64,000 nt of DNA from Cristatella mucedo (GCA_009760855.2 WPIO01000060.1:1231501-1295500), one strand, 5' to 3'. Positions 1 to 22,235 are shown, counted from the stretch's first letter. Numbers and translations: made by a program. Notes: generated by a model from the letters alone, not told the origin.

Positions 1-28
1 ACAGTGTACAATATTTTTTCCATCCCAG

Positions 29-10209
<10,181 letters not shown>

Positions 10210-11159
10210 CTAAATGCCCTCGAAACACATTTCGATGTTTAATTTCCAAAACACTACGTCCATGGCTAGTTCACCGTTCGTTAAGCTCTGCCTCCATATC
10301 TGCAGTGTCTCTCAGATGAATCCTTTGCACCATCTACCTGTACCGCGACTGTATAAAGTCCTCCTAGTGCTCATGTCCGCCGAATGCACGCGTTTCTGTC
10401 ACCCGTGGACTAGGCTTGGCATTGTCACTTTTTATCTTCGGTTGTGGCAGCATGTTCCGTGTTGCTCAGTGTTGCTAATCGATAGCATGCGTGGAACAAT
10501 CCATGCTGATTGCTTTCATTCTGGTTGTCAGTCGATTCGAGTTCACTCCCGTCCACTGCCTGGGCATGTGCCACTGACAGGCAGCACACCGTGGGCTGTG
10601 GGTGGCCTCTTATCATTAAAATGGCCCAAAAGGCGTTTTGTTGCGTGCAGTATCTATTTATTGATATTTATCGATTTTTGTGCTACACTGGTATACGAGA
10701 AGTTTTAATTTTTTTCAGCCCTGCCTTAGGATTAGCAATCCAAGCTATGGCAAACCAGTGCCCTTCGAGTACAATTCCGGAAACACCTCAACCTATATAC
10801 CTGTAGCCATACAAATATATGTTCCACTAGCTTACCAGTGCTCTGCAGGTGAGCCCAAACTGATGTTAATAAGGAATTTATTTGCTTTTTGTCACCTTCA
10901 GGGCAGCGAGCAATCATCTCTGTAATAAATGTTTTTTACTGATAGCGAAAGTGTTTTTTATAGCACCTCTAGAGAATTAAATCTACTCTGGGCATTACGC
11001 ATAGGCTGTAATGAAGCATTTAAGCATATTAGTGCTACTTATATTCTATTGTGCGATACCATAACACTACAACATTATTCGTAAGCAATTTAACCATGCT
11101 TTAACACGGGTGACGTACAGGCTGTCGGTAACGGAAGCGCTTTCGGTAGCCAAATGAAT
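10210..11159. other. Gene A 3' UTR candidate and intergenic DNA
   Basis: No coding similarity. It probably contains the 3' UTR up to the AATAAA at 10924; the rest shows no repeat I recognise. Confidence 0.4.
10924..10929 (+). terminator. Candidate poly(A) signal of gene A
   Basis: AATAAA 715 bp after the stop codon, followed within 10-15 bp by a T-rich stretch (GTTTTTTACT). It is the only canonical hexamer I found downstream of the stop, but its use is inferred. Confidence 0.35.
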
Positions 11160-11680
11160 TCATCTAACGCAACAAGAGAAAGTGGGAAGCATATCAGGGT
11201 CAGGAGAGCATTTGACATTGTGAGTAGCATGGAAGTAGCAGCTCAGGACCACTGGAAAAGATGTGCCATAGTAGGCAGCAGGAGAGTAGTTGTCATTTCG
11301 TAAGAATCGTGGAAGCTGGTTCCGAAGTTTACAACATACAAAAAGCAGAAGCTTGTGTCGCCAACGGTATTTAGGCAGAGGAATGGAACAGCTAATTTAT
11401 TGTTCATACCGGACGGGGGCACGAGGAGGCTGAAACTGGTACAGCAGTTCAGCTTGGTATCGAGGAGCCAAGCCGGGACAGGCCTTGTGGATCAGCATAA
11501 GAAATTGGCTCAGTACCCGACGATCAACCGGCATCCATCCTAGCTCTTGTAGCAAAGGAGACACGTGGTCAAAGCTCTGGAATTTGCAAACTAGCTTTGC
11601 AGCCATATTCATAGCCGTGTGCAGTGACCCAGTGGCTTTTTGGGGTAGCCTAGCCAAAAGAGAATTTCAATAACTTAGAC
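11160..11680 (-). mobile_element. Different L2-like LINE, RT C-terminal remnant
   Basis: The minus strand reads MAAKLVCKFQSFDHVSPLLQ, ELGWMPVDRRVLSQFLML, IHKACPGLAPRYQAELL, and after frame changes RRHKLLLF...KLRNQLP. This is the C-terminal block of L2/CR1 LINEs but clearly diverged from the main family (VDRRVLSQ in place of VKQRIDFK). It is broken by stops. Confidence 0.65.
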
Positions 11681-11689
11681 CGAACTAAG

Positions 11690-12401
11690 GAGCTAGTTAA
11701 ATTTTCTGCAAGCCACCGTGGACGGCAGTTCCTGATCTTAGATAGGGATCAGACATAATGGCTGGCTGTGGAAGCAGGCTTCTTAGCGTAGCTTTCAAAA
11801 TTTTGGCAGTTGTCGAAGACGACATCTAAATTCCGAGGTCGCACAGCAGCATCACCTATTAGAAGAGCAAAGCCTTCTAGTTCAGCGCCACCGGGTTGCT
11901 ATTTAGAACCTTACAATAAGTGGGGAGGGGGAATCGTACGAGTGCATGCGATCAACCCCTCTCCGAGATTGCTCATCGCTATTGGGAGGAAGGTTCGCAA
12001 AACATTAGCTACCTTGGTCTGGCAAGGGGTGCTACGCCCAGGTGCGACCGGAGTGGAAATTATACTTCGAGTTCGCTTGTAGTCGACGGGTGGTCAGCCT
12101 GCAGCTGCTATAGCATCTGTGCCTAGCGGCTGGCCGCAACGAAGCAGACACTTAACAGGAGCCTAGGGTGGCAGTTTATTTCGTAGGTCGTCTTAGAAAC
12201 TGTCAGTGAAGCTCCTGCACTACCAACCAAACTTGGTACGTCTATACACTACGAGGCTCTACACTAGGCCAGCACACTGAGGGGTATGGCTGTGATGGGC
12301 CCCCTTCTCTCGACTTACCAGGCACACTGGTCACCAGCCAACCGAGGGCCAGCCGCCAGTACGCATCAGCGTAGCTTATGTTGCACCAACTGTAAATTAT
12401 A
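11690..12401. other. Intergenic, nothing recognised
   Basis: Moderately GC-rich with short open frames and no family resemblance seen. Confidence 0.4.
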
Positions 12402-12556
12402 ATTCATTTGTAAAGCACCATACGGGAACTTAAAATCTGTCTTCGCTCGCTACACATACGTTATGGGGCGCCAGTCTACGAACTTGGTCTTTGAATACAT
12501 TAACCCCTTGACCTTGGTCGTACAAGGGTAGAACCTTAACCGCTGGGCAAAACCTT
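12402..12556 (-). mobile_element. SINE with LINE-like tail, diverged
   Basis: The plus strand shows the reversed tail (AAAGCACC...AACTTAAAATCTGTCTTCGC), then ACCTTGGTCG and ACCTTAACCGCTGGGCAAAA, matching the 6100-6246 copy with many substitutions. The SPIN-like element sits 10 bp beyond its end. Confidence 0.5.
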
Positions 12557-12566
12557 CTGTTTGTCG

Positions 12567-12793
12567 TCTTAGAACAGTGGTTCTCAACCTTCCTAATGCC
12601 ACGACCCTTTAATACAGTGCTTCATGTTGCGGCGACTCCCAAACATACAATTATTGTGTGTGAAATGTGGAGATGCTTGTTTTCCGATTTTCCGATTAGG
12701 CGACCCGGTGGAAGGGTCGTTCGACTCCCGAAAGGGTCGTTCGACTCCCAAAGGGGTCGAACGACCCAGAGGTCGAAAACCGCTGTCTTAGAA
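12567..12793 (+). mobile_element. SPIN-like non-autonomous hAT element with TSD
   Basis: The element spans 12575-12785 (211 bp) and is flanked by the perfect 8-bp direct repeat TCTTAGAA (12567-12574 and 12786-12793), the hAT target-site size. Termini CAGTGGTTCTCAACC and (reverse complement) CAGCGGTTTTCGACC match at 12 of 15. The body has TTCCTAATGCCACGACCC, TTTAATACAG, TTTTCCGAT, TTAGGCGACCC, a doubled AGGGTCGTTCGACTCCC block and AAAGGGGTCG. As I recall it, this is the layout of the SPIN family of hAT MITEs. No transposase is present, so it would need one supplied in trans. The doubled GGGTCGTTCGACTCCC block is a local tandem duplication. Confidence 0.9.
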
Positions 12794-13068
12794 TCTGGCT
12801 CATCTCTGTCCGAGCTGATCTGCCTACACGAAGGAAAAGAGAGGCAGGCTCCTTCTCATCGTTATCCCTTCGTTGAAGCAGGTAAGCTTCCGCAGCTGCT
12901 TCTGTTTCCCGCACACAGGTTTTCTGGGATTCCGTCGCCTGATCCTGTAACTTCGTTACTAATACTGCCTATTGCCGCGTGTTACGAGGCCAACGCGAGC
13001 CGAAGTACTGCGACGACAGTCGAGATGAAAGCGGCTACAACTAGCAACGCCAAGTGAGTAGGAAGGGA

Positions 13069-13299
13069 ATGGAGAAACGCAGAAGAGCGGCACCCGATGT
13101 GTATGCCACGCTGAAGCTTCTCAGCGTGTCTTGTAGCGGAAACAAAGCACAGATTGCAAGACGTCTAGCGTTTGCCCTGAGTGTATGCAACGTGGGCCAC
13201 GGTAGCACGTCCATCGGGGGGGGGGGCGGGACGGGGCGGCCAGGTGAACAGTTATTGTATTTTACCCCTGCCGGCGTGGTGTTAATTGGGTCGTGCTGA
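13069..13299 (+). CDS. Possible small ORF with SAP-like motif
   Basis: A 76-residue frame from ATG 13069 to TGA. Its core, TLKLLSVSCSGNKAQIARRL, resembles the SAP DNA-binding helix-extension-helix pattern (L-x-L-x-V-S-x-SG-x-KA-x-(5)-RL). The C-terminal half is low complexity, from a G run at 13217-13226. There is no start context, splice evidence or neighbour to support a real gene. It could be an orphan exon, part of a transposon, or chance. Confidence 0.2.
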   Translation: MEKRRRAAPDVYATLKLLSVSCSGNKAQIARRLAFALSVCNVGHGSTSIGGGGGTGRPGEQLLYFTPAGVVLIGSC

Positions 13300-13307
13300 C
13301 CATTGGT

Positions 13308-13490
13308 CAGCCATGTTGGCGCACTAGGTAAGGCGGGTGCTTTTCACGACTTCATATTCGACGTCACGGGTTCGATTCCTACGGTGGGCGATCCTTTATC
13401 ACAGCTGCAAGCAGTGGTGATAGCCATAGAGGCTCTTCTGTCGCTACACAAAAGAGGCTGTTAAATCATCTAGTACTTTTTTTTTTATTA
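13308..13490 (+). mobile_element. tRNA-derived SINE (family A)
   Basis: A box GTTGGCGCACTAGGTAAGG, B box GGGTTCGATTCCTACGG near 13368, then GGGCGATCCTTTATC, AGAGGCTCTTCTGTCGCTA and a T-rich end. The first bases are diverged from the TGAGCCGTGATGG start. Confidence 0.8.
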
Positions 13491-14098
13491 AACCTTGCTG
13501 CTAAATCCCCCCTAGAAAGCCAACTCCACGAATTAAGCTCAGCGCTTGTCGGCCTAGCTAATAAGGTCAATCGTGGTCCTCTGCCGTAACGGCTGCGGGT
13601 AGTTGCGGTTGCCCAGGCATGTCGCCGGCTGTCAGATCCCACTGACTTTTTTCTCCCTACCTTTTACGTGCGTCTCGACTTTGGGCCGAGCAGGTAGCTA
13701 GCTACAAAAAAGAAGGCAGCTCTGCCTATTTCGGAGAAAGGTTAATGCAACCATTCTTCTTTATCATCCACTTGTGACAATATCGACATCTGTATGGCTA
13801 TACTTTCGTAGTAGGGCTAAAGTACGAGCTGATAACTCTTTGGCCGTTGAGGTACGTAGTTCTTAAGTCGGGGTAGAGGTGACCCTGACGACTAGCGGCA
13901 TTAGATTTATTATTTGGAACTGTTTGGCGTGAATTGGCTGTGAAAGAGGACATGGTAGCCAAGCGATAGCAGAAACTAGCACGGAGATATTTTACCAGCT
14001 CTTAAAAGTAGGCCCTCTGTATATGTGATACCATCCAGCTCTATTAGACTTTCGTGATAAACCGGCCACTGCGAGCTCGGAGTCAGCAGCCGATCTTG
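13491..14098. other. Intergenic, nothing recognised
   Basis: No coding or repeat similarity recognised. Confidence 0.4.
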
Positions 14099-14283
14099 GT
14101 GAGCCGTGATGGCACATTAGGTAAGGCGGTTGATTTCATGACCTCGGTCCTGAGGTCGTGGGTTAGATTCCTGCGGTAGGCGATCCTTTATCGCCACTGC
14201 AAGCGGTGGTGATAACCATCAAGGCTCTTCTGTCGCTATGCAAAAAGAGGCTGTTTAAGCAGCTAGGATCTTGTATTTTTAAA
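14099..14283 (+). mobile_element. tRNA-derived SINE (family A), near full length
   Basis: GTGAGCCGTGATGGCACATTAGGT start, B-box-like GTGGGTTAGATTCCTGCGG, paired GGCGATCC...ATCGCC body, GGCTCTTCTGTCGCTATGC and the AAGCAGCTAGGATCTTGTA end. It follows the consensus over its whole length of about 185 bp. Confidence 0.85.
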
Positions 14284-14422
14284 CGATTGTCATCTAATGA
14301 GAGCAGCGTAGTTTCTGACCAATTTGACTAGGGTCTAGCTATTAGCACCTGCCTCGTGCCTTCGAGGCAGCTGCTTTTGTCGAGAAACTGAAGGGGAACT
14401 TCAGCGAAAGCTTTCTTCGTCT

Positions 14423-14820
14423 TGCGAACGGGCAGCTCTCAGCCACGGCACTGGCCCTTGCCTTAGTGCGTTCACCGAGGGCACCTAGAGCAACCTGAAA
14501 CGGGCGGATCTAGCCGAGCACAATCGGGTAGGGGACACATTAGTTGACCGGAAGCGGAGCGAGGTGTCAATCTAACAGCTAGATCCGCTCAGGTTAGAAA
14601 GGAGCTTTGAGCCGACAAAGAGCGGTCAGGACGTGAACCAACCAATGTACTTAATAGATAAAGAGCAAGAGGATGGCAAACTGGTGCATGAGCCATCTAA
14701 TAAATTACAGGCAGGAACGAATAGGCCTGAGAACCGACACCGAGAGCGGAAGCTGAGAAAATAGTAGGTCGGGAGTTCAGATGTCGAGAACACGAGGTCA
14801 GGAGATCAGATGAGAGAGAA
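14423..14820 (+). repeat. Partial copy of the 27-kb LTR repeat
   Basis: Aligns with 27085-27430. Both start TGC, then GGCAGCTCTCAG, and share GGGCACCTAGAGCAACC, ACATTAGTTGACCG/ACATTAGTTAACCG, AAGAGCGGTCAG/AAGAGTGGTCAG, and AATAAATTACAGGC. The GA arrays and TATA part of the 27-kb copy are missing, so this one is 3'-truncated. Confidence 0.75.
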
Positions 14821-14839
14821 TACAGCGGAATGACTTGCT

Positions 14840-15610
14840 GCAGGTATTGCATTTATCTGCACGTGAATAGCCACTGTATTTACGGCAATAAATAATGATA
14901 AAACTAACTTACTAGACATAGGAAAACCTACTGTCACGCAGAAAAATAGGTCCGATTGACGATCCAAATAGACTTTCCAGAGTAGCTCCTGCGGCATGTG
15001 CAGATTACCTGCGTGTCCTGTTAAAAAGTGACCAATCACTGGACGACTGTATCACTCTACAGCCAACTCTGCCTACTTTGAGCTACTTAAAATCTCAAAA
15101 ATTTGGGTCTGCTCAGACAGGATACTAAATTCAAATTGGTCCGTGCAAGCGTGTCGTACCGTTTCGGCTTCACTACCTCAGTGGTTGCTGATCTTCGGGC
15201 ATGTGCAATCAGGCGCTAACACTTTTTGCAAATCTGCCCAGCCAAGCTTGCCTGTCTATATTATCATAGTTATCAAATCACGTTAGTTCTCGCCGACCTG
15301 AACTGGCTTCCACAGCAGCTGTGCATTGACCTCAATGTTCTGCCGTTCACGATTAGCCCCCTTTATTCTCAGGCTGCAGCCTTCCTATCCGAACTACACC
15401 CAAACATGACTAGGCATCCGTCGTAACACCCTCTTTTTTGACACAAATAGCTCCGCTGTACCTCGAGCTAACCTAAAATCGTTTGGAGACAGTGCTTTAG
15501 TTAAAATGCTCCCATAGCTTGTAGCTTTATCCCGACTGACAAAATGAGCAACCCCGACTTCACGACATTAAAAACGATGCTGCAATGCACGTGAGGGCAA
15601 CAGTGGGAAC
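14840..15610 (+). mobile_element. Old L2-clade LINE remnant
   Basis: Scattered strings match the main family in order: AATGATAAAACTAACTTACT (the NDDKTNLL region), GACCAATCACTGGACGACTG, CTCGCCGACCTGAACTGGCT (LADLNWL), and a TTTGGAGACAGTGCTTTAGT block (FGDRAF). Frames are broken throughout. Confidence 0.6.
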
Positions 15611-18600
15611 TAATTTGTATGCAAATTTAATCTCTTGCTACGAACCTAAACAATGTTGGAAAAGAAGGTTGAGCCCCGAAAAACTTCTCCGGAGCCTCGA
15701 TCATCAAGGGGATGAAGTTCTGACTAATGGCAATCGTCATGCATTGTCAGCTCTTGGAGAACCGAACCCCATGCCTATTCAATAGCAAATACATGACGGA
15801 AATGTTGTTATTCTGTACTCGCAGAATGTGCCAATTTACAACTCAGTTGTAGACAGATATTTTTGAGAGCTAATTTTAGGTGACCTGTTAATACCAGAAT
15901 CTCAACTCCGAAATTGGCTTGATCTTACATAATCGAGCAGGGCTATGCCTAGGGTATAACAAGAACGGCTACAACTAGCTTATCTAGTTTCCCTGAATGC
16001 CATTGTTCTTGCCTTGGGGAATTATGTGATTCACAAAGCATTCTTTTTGAGGCATGCTAGTTTTCCCTTCAAATCTGAGTGCTTGATTCACTGCCATTTC
16101 AACAGTCACCCTGATGCGCCAACGAAACATCTTTAACTAGCCGCATTCCAAGAGGTTCTCGTTTCAGGAAATTTCGGCTGCTGGTTAGCAGCTGCTCCTT
16201 GCTCAGGAACTCGCAAACTTCCGGACGTCGTCGGCGATAAGTGCTGGCAGTGGCAGCCGTAATAAGTCCAAGCAGAGCAGCTCAGGGATCCTACGTGCAT
16301 GCCTGCTAGCACTGGCACTGGCTCTAGTATCGACTTTGGCTATTACTACCATCACCTATTATCCTCGATATTTCAGCAGGTCCGTATCAGGCATGACAAG
16401 GAAGACTGCAACGTGTGGGATCATCTGTCCAAAGGTGAATGTCAAATCATTGCATGGCATTGTACCTTGGTGGTTAAGCCTGTTTACTTAACCAACTGGA
16501 TCCATTATGTAAGCATATACCAGTGTTTTTATTTAGCTTTACTATATCAGGTTTGTACGTCACCTTAGCAATTGCCGCACCTTCATTAAGCAGTAAGCTA
16601 CGGACTTGAATGACGAGTGATCACGCTGTCGACAGAAAGAACTTTGCTAAAGGCATTGGGAATAACGATTGCCAAACATAGGGCATTCACACTAGTGGCT
16701 TCACACCCGGTTCACCTGAAACGTAGCTGCTAGCCGACCACTCAAGCCGTAGGAGTGGACTGAGATTTTTGTTTTGGTCATATTTAAACTCTGCTGACCA
16801 TGCAAACCTTCTTACTGCAATCCAGTAATGGTTGTACAGACCGAACCCAGTTGAAGACTCCACAGTCACCTGTAAAAGAATGCGTCATCTAACTCTGGGT
16901 CTTGCACCGCAAACCGAAATCGGCAGCGTGACAATCGCAGGCGGTTATCATCACCTCTAGCAAGGACAGCTAGCGACTTTCTGGGTCCATGATCTGGGTC
17001 TGGGTGACCAAAATGCAGAAAGGTCTTCACGAAAAAGTCTGAGGGAAATGAGGGAGACGGCAGCAGTTTGGTAGAGCTGTGACAAAAAATGCCTCGAAAG
17101 TACCATAGATTTGGCTTGCCCCGTAACACTTCGCCATGTTAAACGTGGGAATAAGTTTCAAATTTTGATCGCTTCGCTCTAAGATGAAGATTACTCAACT
17201 GCATGGCCGCTCTTGAAAATCTGGCGAAATCGAAAATCCTCAACGTTGAGAAGCTAGCTTCAGCTACAGAGGCCCCAGCACATACACCCACCATCATTCA
17301 CCGGCTTTGCCAACCCAAATGTACATGCATTCAGCAACACTATAAATCTCTAAAGCAAAACATAGGGTGACAGTCACCAACTCTGCAGCTCCATAGAATT
17401 CTGGTAACGACAGGCCTAACGAAAAACCTTTGTGGTCGTATTACTCGGTAAATTCCGGAACTAAATGAAACGCAAGCAGTGTTATATTACTTAGCTAACT
17501 TACAATGATGGATATGCAAGACTCATGATTCCACTATCATTCATCTAGAGTCCACGCTTTCGATCTCATTGTAACTTCCATCTTAGAGAGGATAGTCGCC
17601 GAACTGGTTTGACTCTGCTAGTGCTGGTAATTCTAACAGTTGTGTAGGAAATTGCATCATTTGGTAGGTAAGAACTATGATTAACTTGCTATTAGCCAGA
17701 CTTGCTAGAGGTATGCTTGAAAAAAGTAGCTCTCAGGTTATGATTTGTGCCTCAGGGTCCGAGCCCAACAGCCAGGCGAACAGACACTACATAATTCAGA
17801 TTCCAGCTTTGCAGCAGCTAACACTTAATTGTCCCCCAAGTTGACTGGTGGCTCTTCTAGGACTGAGGGAAAATGGGCAAGCAAAATTTTTTACTCTCGT
17901 TTCTCTATAATTCACCGCAATTCTAGTTTTCTTAAACTAACCTACATGCTGTTTTTGGTTGCTTCTTAGCTGATCTTGGTTGCACTTGTCAAAGTAAGAT
18001 TCTTGTTCGCTTTCACTGCAGGCAATTAAAGTCAGCAACTATTCTGGCCGAAATCCCAAAGGGCCTTATAATACATCTCGTGACCAACTATATGACTCGG
18101 CTCGAATACTTGAGTTAAATGCTTCAATAGTGCTTGGTTCACACATTTCTTATCTGTGGAACTCGCTTCCACAACTCTATGAATAAATATTCAATCACTC
18201 ATTCAAATCAAGCATTCCAATACTCTATGAATCAACTGTGCATTGGGTTTTTCATGGCTCTGGCAAATGCTTGAGAGCTTCTTATTCTCTTGCTGACCAA
18301 GTTAGCGAACGCCTCAATACATTCTATTCGATGCACCGAGCCAAGAGATCATACTTTGATGCCTTATTAATTCATCGAATATGACGACAGAAATACTCGT
18401 CATCATTAGGAGTCATTAGCTAAACAATACGAAGGAGGGCAGCTTACTTGAAAAAACTTACTGCATACAGAGAAGCTGATTAAAAGGATTCCCTTAAAGT
18501 AAGAAGCTTTCGCTACTTTGCAAATGCAGAAGAGAAGGCGCCAACCTTTGCCATGTCTGACATATATATTAACAAAGTGTTAAAGACACAAGAAGTGGCA

Positions 18601-19334
18601 TCCTTTTGAGAGTTACATTCGGTAAGAATAGGAGTCGGGGCAGCTAATGTCGCCAGCATCTTGAATATCAGGTTGCCTGGCTAAACAGCTAACTTAACAC
18701 GATAGGTCTAAGCAGGATGGAACTCATAATTACACGAGTAAGTATTATGAGAGTTAGCCTATCCAAGCTCCCGGGCCACATCCCAGATGTGATGCTGGTT
18801 TTGTGCAGGTGCCTACTACTATTTGATGCTTTCTTTTTTAACGTTGCAGATCGTTGGCAGTATAACTGCTTGAGTGGGTCTTTTACTTGCAGGCATGAGA
18901 TCCACATTTCGACCTAAGATGTTGCTGGGAACGCAGTGTGGATGGCGTGCACGTGAGGGCTGACTCATCTGTACAGATGAGCTATGCTGCTGAAGTTGTT
19001 CGTGTTTTCTGTCGAATGAAGCATGATTTGTCTATATACCCGAGCGTGACAATGGTAAGTGCCGGTGATGGAAATAGTGTTAGCCTGCCCCAATGCATGT
19101 GATGCTGGCTCATAAAACCCAAATTTTTAATTTGAGTTCCTTAGAAGAAAGCAACCCTTGTTACCCACCAAAGGGGGTTTATGGACGCAGGCTTATTTGC
19201 CTATGCCTGCATCAGGCTGCTAAAAATAAGTGTGCCTCTAATTTTACTTTGCTAGTAAACAACATTCAGAGGATCTTGTAAGACATCACATGGCTAAGGG
19301 CCACCATTTCCCATGTGAAAGCAGTATAGACTGA
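15611..19334. other. 3.7 kb intergenic, no supported feature
   Basis: Only short frames (up to 89 codons) without recognisable domains. Near 18050-18180 a frame ending LWNSLPQLYE vaguely recalls the L2 LINE C terminus but is too short to call. It is probably old, eroded repeat DNA. Confidence 0.4.
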
Positions 19335-19514
19335 AAAGAAAATAAATAAATAATCACTAGCCAATTTAAAAGCCTCATTTGTATAGTGACAGGAGAGATT
19401 AAACGGCTCCATCACCATCACTCGCAGTTGGTAATAAGGGATCGCTCACTGCAAGATTTGAACTCACGACTTTAATTGTGAGGAGCAAGCACACTACCTC
19501 CCGAGGAAGCCGGC
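19335..19514 (-). mobile_element. tRNA-derived SINE (family A), diverged
   Basis: On the minus strand the B-box region (GTCGTGAGTTCAAATC), the GCGATCCCTTATTACC block and the TTATTTATTTATT tail are recognisable. The 5' end is near 19514. Confidence 0.65.
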
Positions 19515-19640
19515 TTTCTTCTTCCAGTCTTGATCCAGTCTTGATTCCAGCGTTGATTCCAGTCTTGATTCCAGCGTTGATGCTTCTTCCAGTCTTGATT
19601 CCAGCTTCTTCCAGTCTTGATTCCAGCGTTGATGCTTAAC
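19515..19640. repeat. Short minisatellite of TCTTGATTCCAG units
   Basis: Repeats of TCTTGATTCCAG alternating with GCGTTGATTCCAG and GCTTCTTCCAG, about eight imperfect units directly after the SINE. A second small duplication (TCTATTGCCAGATGCAAT / TCTATTGCCAGACGCAAT) follows at 19673-19720. Confidence 0.75.
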
Positions 19641-19719
19641 AACTACGGCGTTTATCTACTGTTTGCGTTGCGATCTATTGCCAGATGCAATTGCGTTGTG
19701 GTCTATTGCCAGACGCAAT

Positions 19720-21040
19720 AGTTTTTACAATCTATGTAACTGTCAGTATGTCGGTTCTATAAAAAGCAATAATTTCCCACGGAGTTTTTATTTTTTAATG
19801 GCTTGAATTGTTTAATGCATGAGTCCTATAGTCATCTGTAGTCGGACAGGATATCAAGCCAGGTGGGCTTTAACGTGCTACGTATGAGTTTCTGCTGTGA
19901 GGACAGTTATGTCAGCCATATGCAAAACCTTAGCAATACTCCTCGGTATGTAATTTTACAAGCACGCCTAGTCTGTAAGTGCTTGGAGTGCTTGCGGTGT
20001 CATTGGCCAGTATTATGCAAGCAAGAGCAAGCTTTAACACCAAGGCGCATAAGCAATTGCCATTGCATCTTAAAATCTTTATGCTGTCACCAAGAGATTA
20101 ATCTAGAATTTGTATATCGTCTTCCAGATAGTCTGTGTGAGGCCTTATTGACAGCATCGTGAAGTCAAGGCTCTCTACAATGGCTAGCAGAAAATCTTAA
20201 TTTCTCTCTGGTTTCATCAAGGCTTGACTTCTATAAATATTTTTGCTTTGATTCCATCGTTTTTATTAGTCACATCTGCTGTTGCTAGTGAATATGGCTT
20301 CAAGGTTAGTTAGAAAATCTCAGAGGTTAAGCCAAGTATCCTGTTTAGTTTTTTTAGACCAATTAGGAATGATACTTTGCATAAATTCGCTTAGGTTTTT
20401 TTAACTTAACACTCTATGCTTTGCTGAATGGTTATTAAGTATTGCTCCATTGCTTAGATTTTCCAGCAAACTAATTCCGGTTGAATTAAAAACTTTGGTG
20501 AGTATGCAGGCACTTCAGCTTTTAGGCACTCAATAATATACTCACGGTAGGGCCATCATTGGAAAAATATTGATACGATGGTTTGAGATATGATTCTCAA
20601 AGTACAATCGCAAGCAGTGGAATTAGCCTAAAAGGAATGCTACTGGTCCTCATTTAGTATCACTCTTTTGACACTAAATGCTACGTAGCACGTTGTTCCG
20701 ACAAGTGGACTGAAGTTCTTGAGGAAAACACAACCTTAGGTAACGATGCTAGTCTTTATCAACGCAACGGTAACTGCAGAGAGATCCTGAATTTGTCGCA
20801 AGAAATGCAGTTGCTGAATCTATGTAAGAAGGAATACCGATGGCCGCCCAGCACTGCAGAGATTAATTGGCATAGACTTAAGTATTATCTATCCGTGTTG
20901 TTGACAGTAGAGAAATCTTTTTCAACACAATACTGGCCTAAGTGTAGTACTAAGCCACAGTTCACCGTTCCTTTAAAACGTAAAGGCCAAAAGACAAACG
21001 ACTGATCATCAAGACAGACGGCTAGTTTACACAGTTTCAA
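19720..21040. other. Intergenic, nothing recognised
   Basis: AT-rich, with open frames of 99 and 70 codons (19863-20162, 20793-21005) that I do not recognise and that lack gene context. Confidence 0.4.
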
Positions 21041-21044
21041 CATT

Positions 21045-21400
21045 GGATAAGAATAATAATAATAATAATAGTAATAATAATAGCACACTTTATAAAGCAC
21101 CCTCAGAAGATTTAATCTCTTTCTCGGGGTTTTAAATTTGCTGCAAAGGAAACACGATCGAATGGTTAGTAATAGCATGCTCAATAAACAACTAGAATAA
21201 CATGGTTAGGGACAACATGTGCAGGATCAGCGTGCAAGTGTGGTCAGTGGTAGCATGCACAGTGTCAGCAAGCATAAGCACGTAAAGGACGAATCATAGC
21301 GACCTGCTAAATGCTGTGTAAATAGGTGCATTTTTAATTTCTTTTTGAATGTTGTCAAATCAGGGGACGTCGTGACGCAAGTAGCCGGGAGTGAGTTAAA
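21045..21400 (-). mobile_element. L2-clade LINE, 3' fragment
   Basis: (AAT)n tail at 21045-21082, 3' UTR, then ORF end TSPDLTTFKKKLKMHLF, where the frame shifts (HLAGRYDSS replaces RTAFSGSL). Similarity ends near 21400. Confidence 0.75.
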
Positions 21401-21599
21401 AAAAACAAAAACTTTGATTTTTGGAAGAATCCTGCAACACACAATTAACGCCGAAAAGCTCTTGGTGTGCAACAGCAATGATTGTAGTACAGCTGGTTGA
21501 AAAAACTTAGTAATATAGGCATCACTAACAGGTTCAAGCACTCCATAATGTAACTGCTATTATGTGCAAACGTTTAACAACATTGCAGCTTGCTACTAG

Positions 21600-22230
21600 T
21601 TTCAACCTGAGAACCCCAGTGTGTTAGCTTCGTCCTCACTGCAGTCTAGGACATAGTTTCAGATTATGAACTTGTACAAAACGTACCATAGCTTCAGAAT
21701 GTTTTTTAATGAAATTGTGAAGCACTGCACTTTACTGCATTGCTCGTGAAATATCTACAAGGTAGACATTTCCATTAAAGCAGATAGTAAACGGAGTTGT
21801 ATCGGTGAATGCTTCTACTTACTTGCACACCAAGTTTCTTCAAACACAAATGAGAGCCATTACCAATGCTAATTGCTTCAACCACACTCCTGCCCACCAT
21901 TCACAATACTTGCTGCATAGTAGTCAGTCCAGCTCCTGGCTCGGCACCAGCTCCGACCAGTGGCGACCATTCCTATATCACAATACCTCATAGCGGGTCA
22001 TAGCAGATAAGTTCACATGCACAGCCGCCAGAGCTAAATACCACGTCACATACAACACACATCGTCTTGAAAATTGTGCTAATGAATGCAGTGATCTACT
22101 TCTTCTACATCAACCCTGATACCACTGTTTCCTACTCTGTCCAGGAGCATTCTAGTTCCTTGTACTGTTATCTGTTCCCACTAGGTGACCCCTGTAAAAT
22201 GTGCTAAGCTCATTCTAGCATCTGGTTGGT
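21600..22230. other. Intergenic, nothing recognised
   Basis: No supported gene or repeat. Confidence 0.4.
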
Positions 22231-22235
22231 CTTTG

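Noticed and set aside
17900-18185. Frame ending LWNSLPQLYE as another LINE
   Set aside because: Only a five-residue match to the L2 C-terminal motif and no tail; too weak to list as an element.
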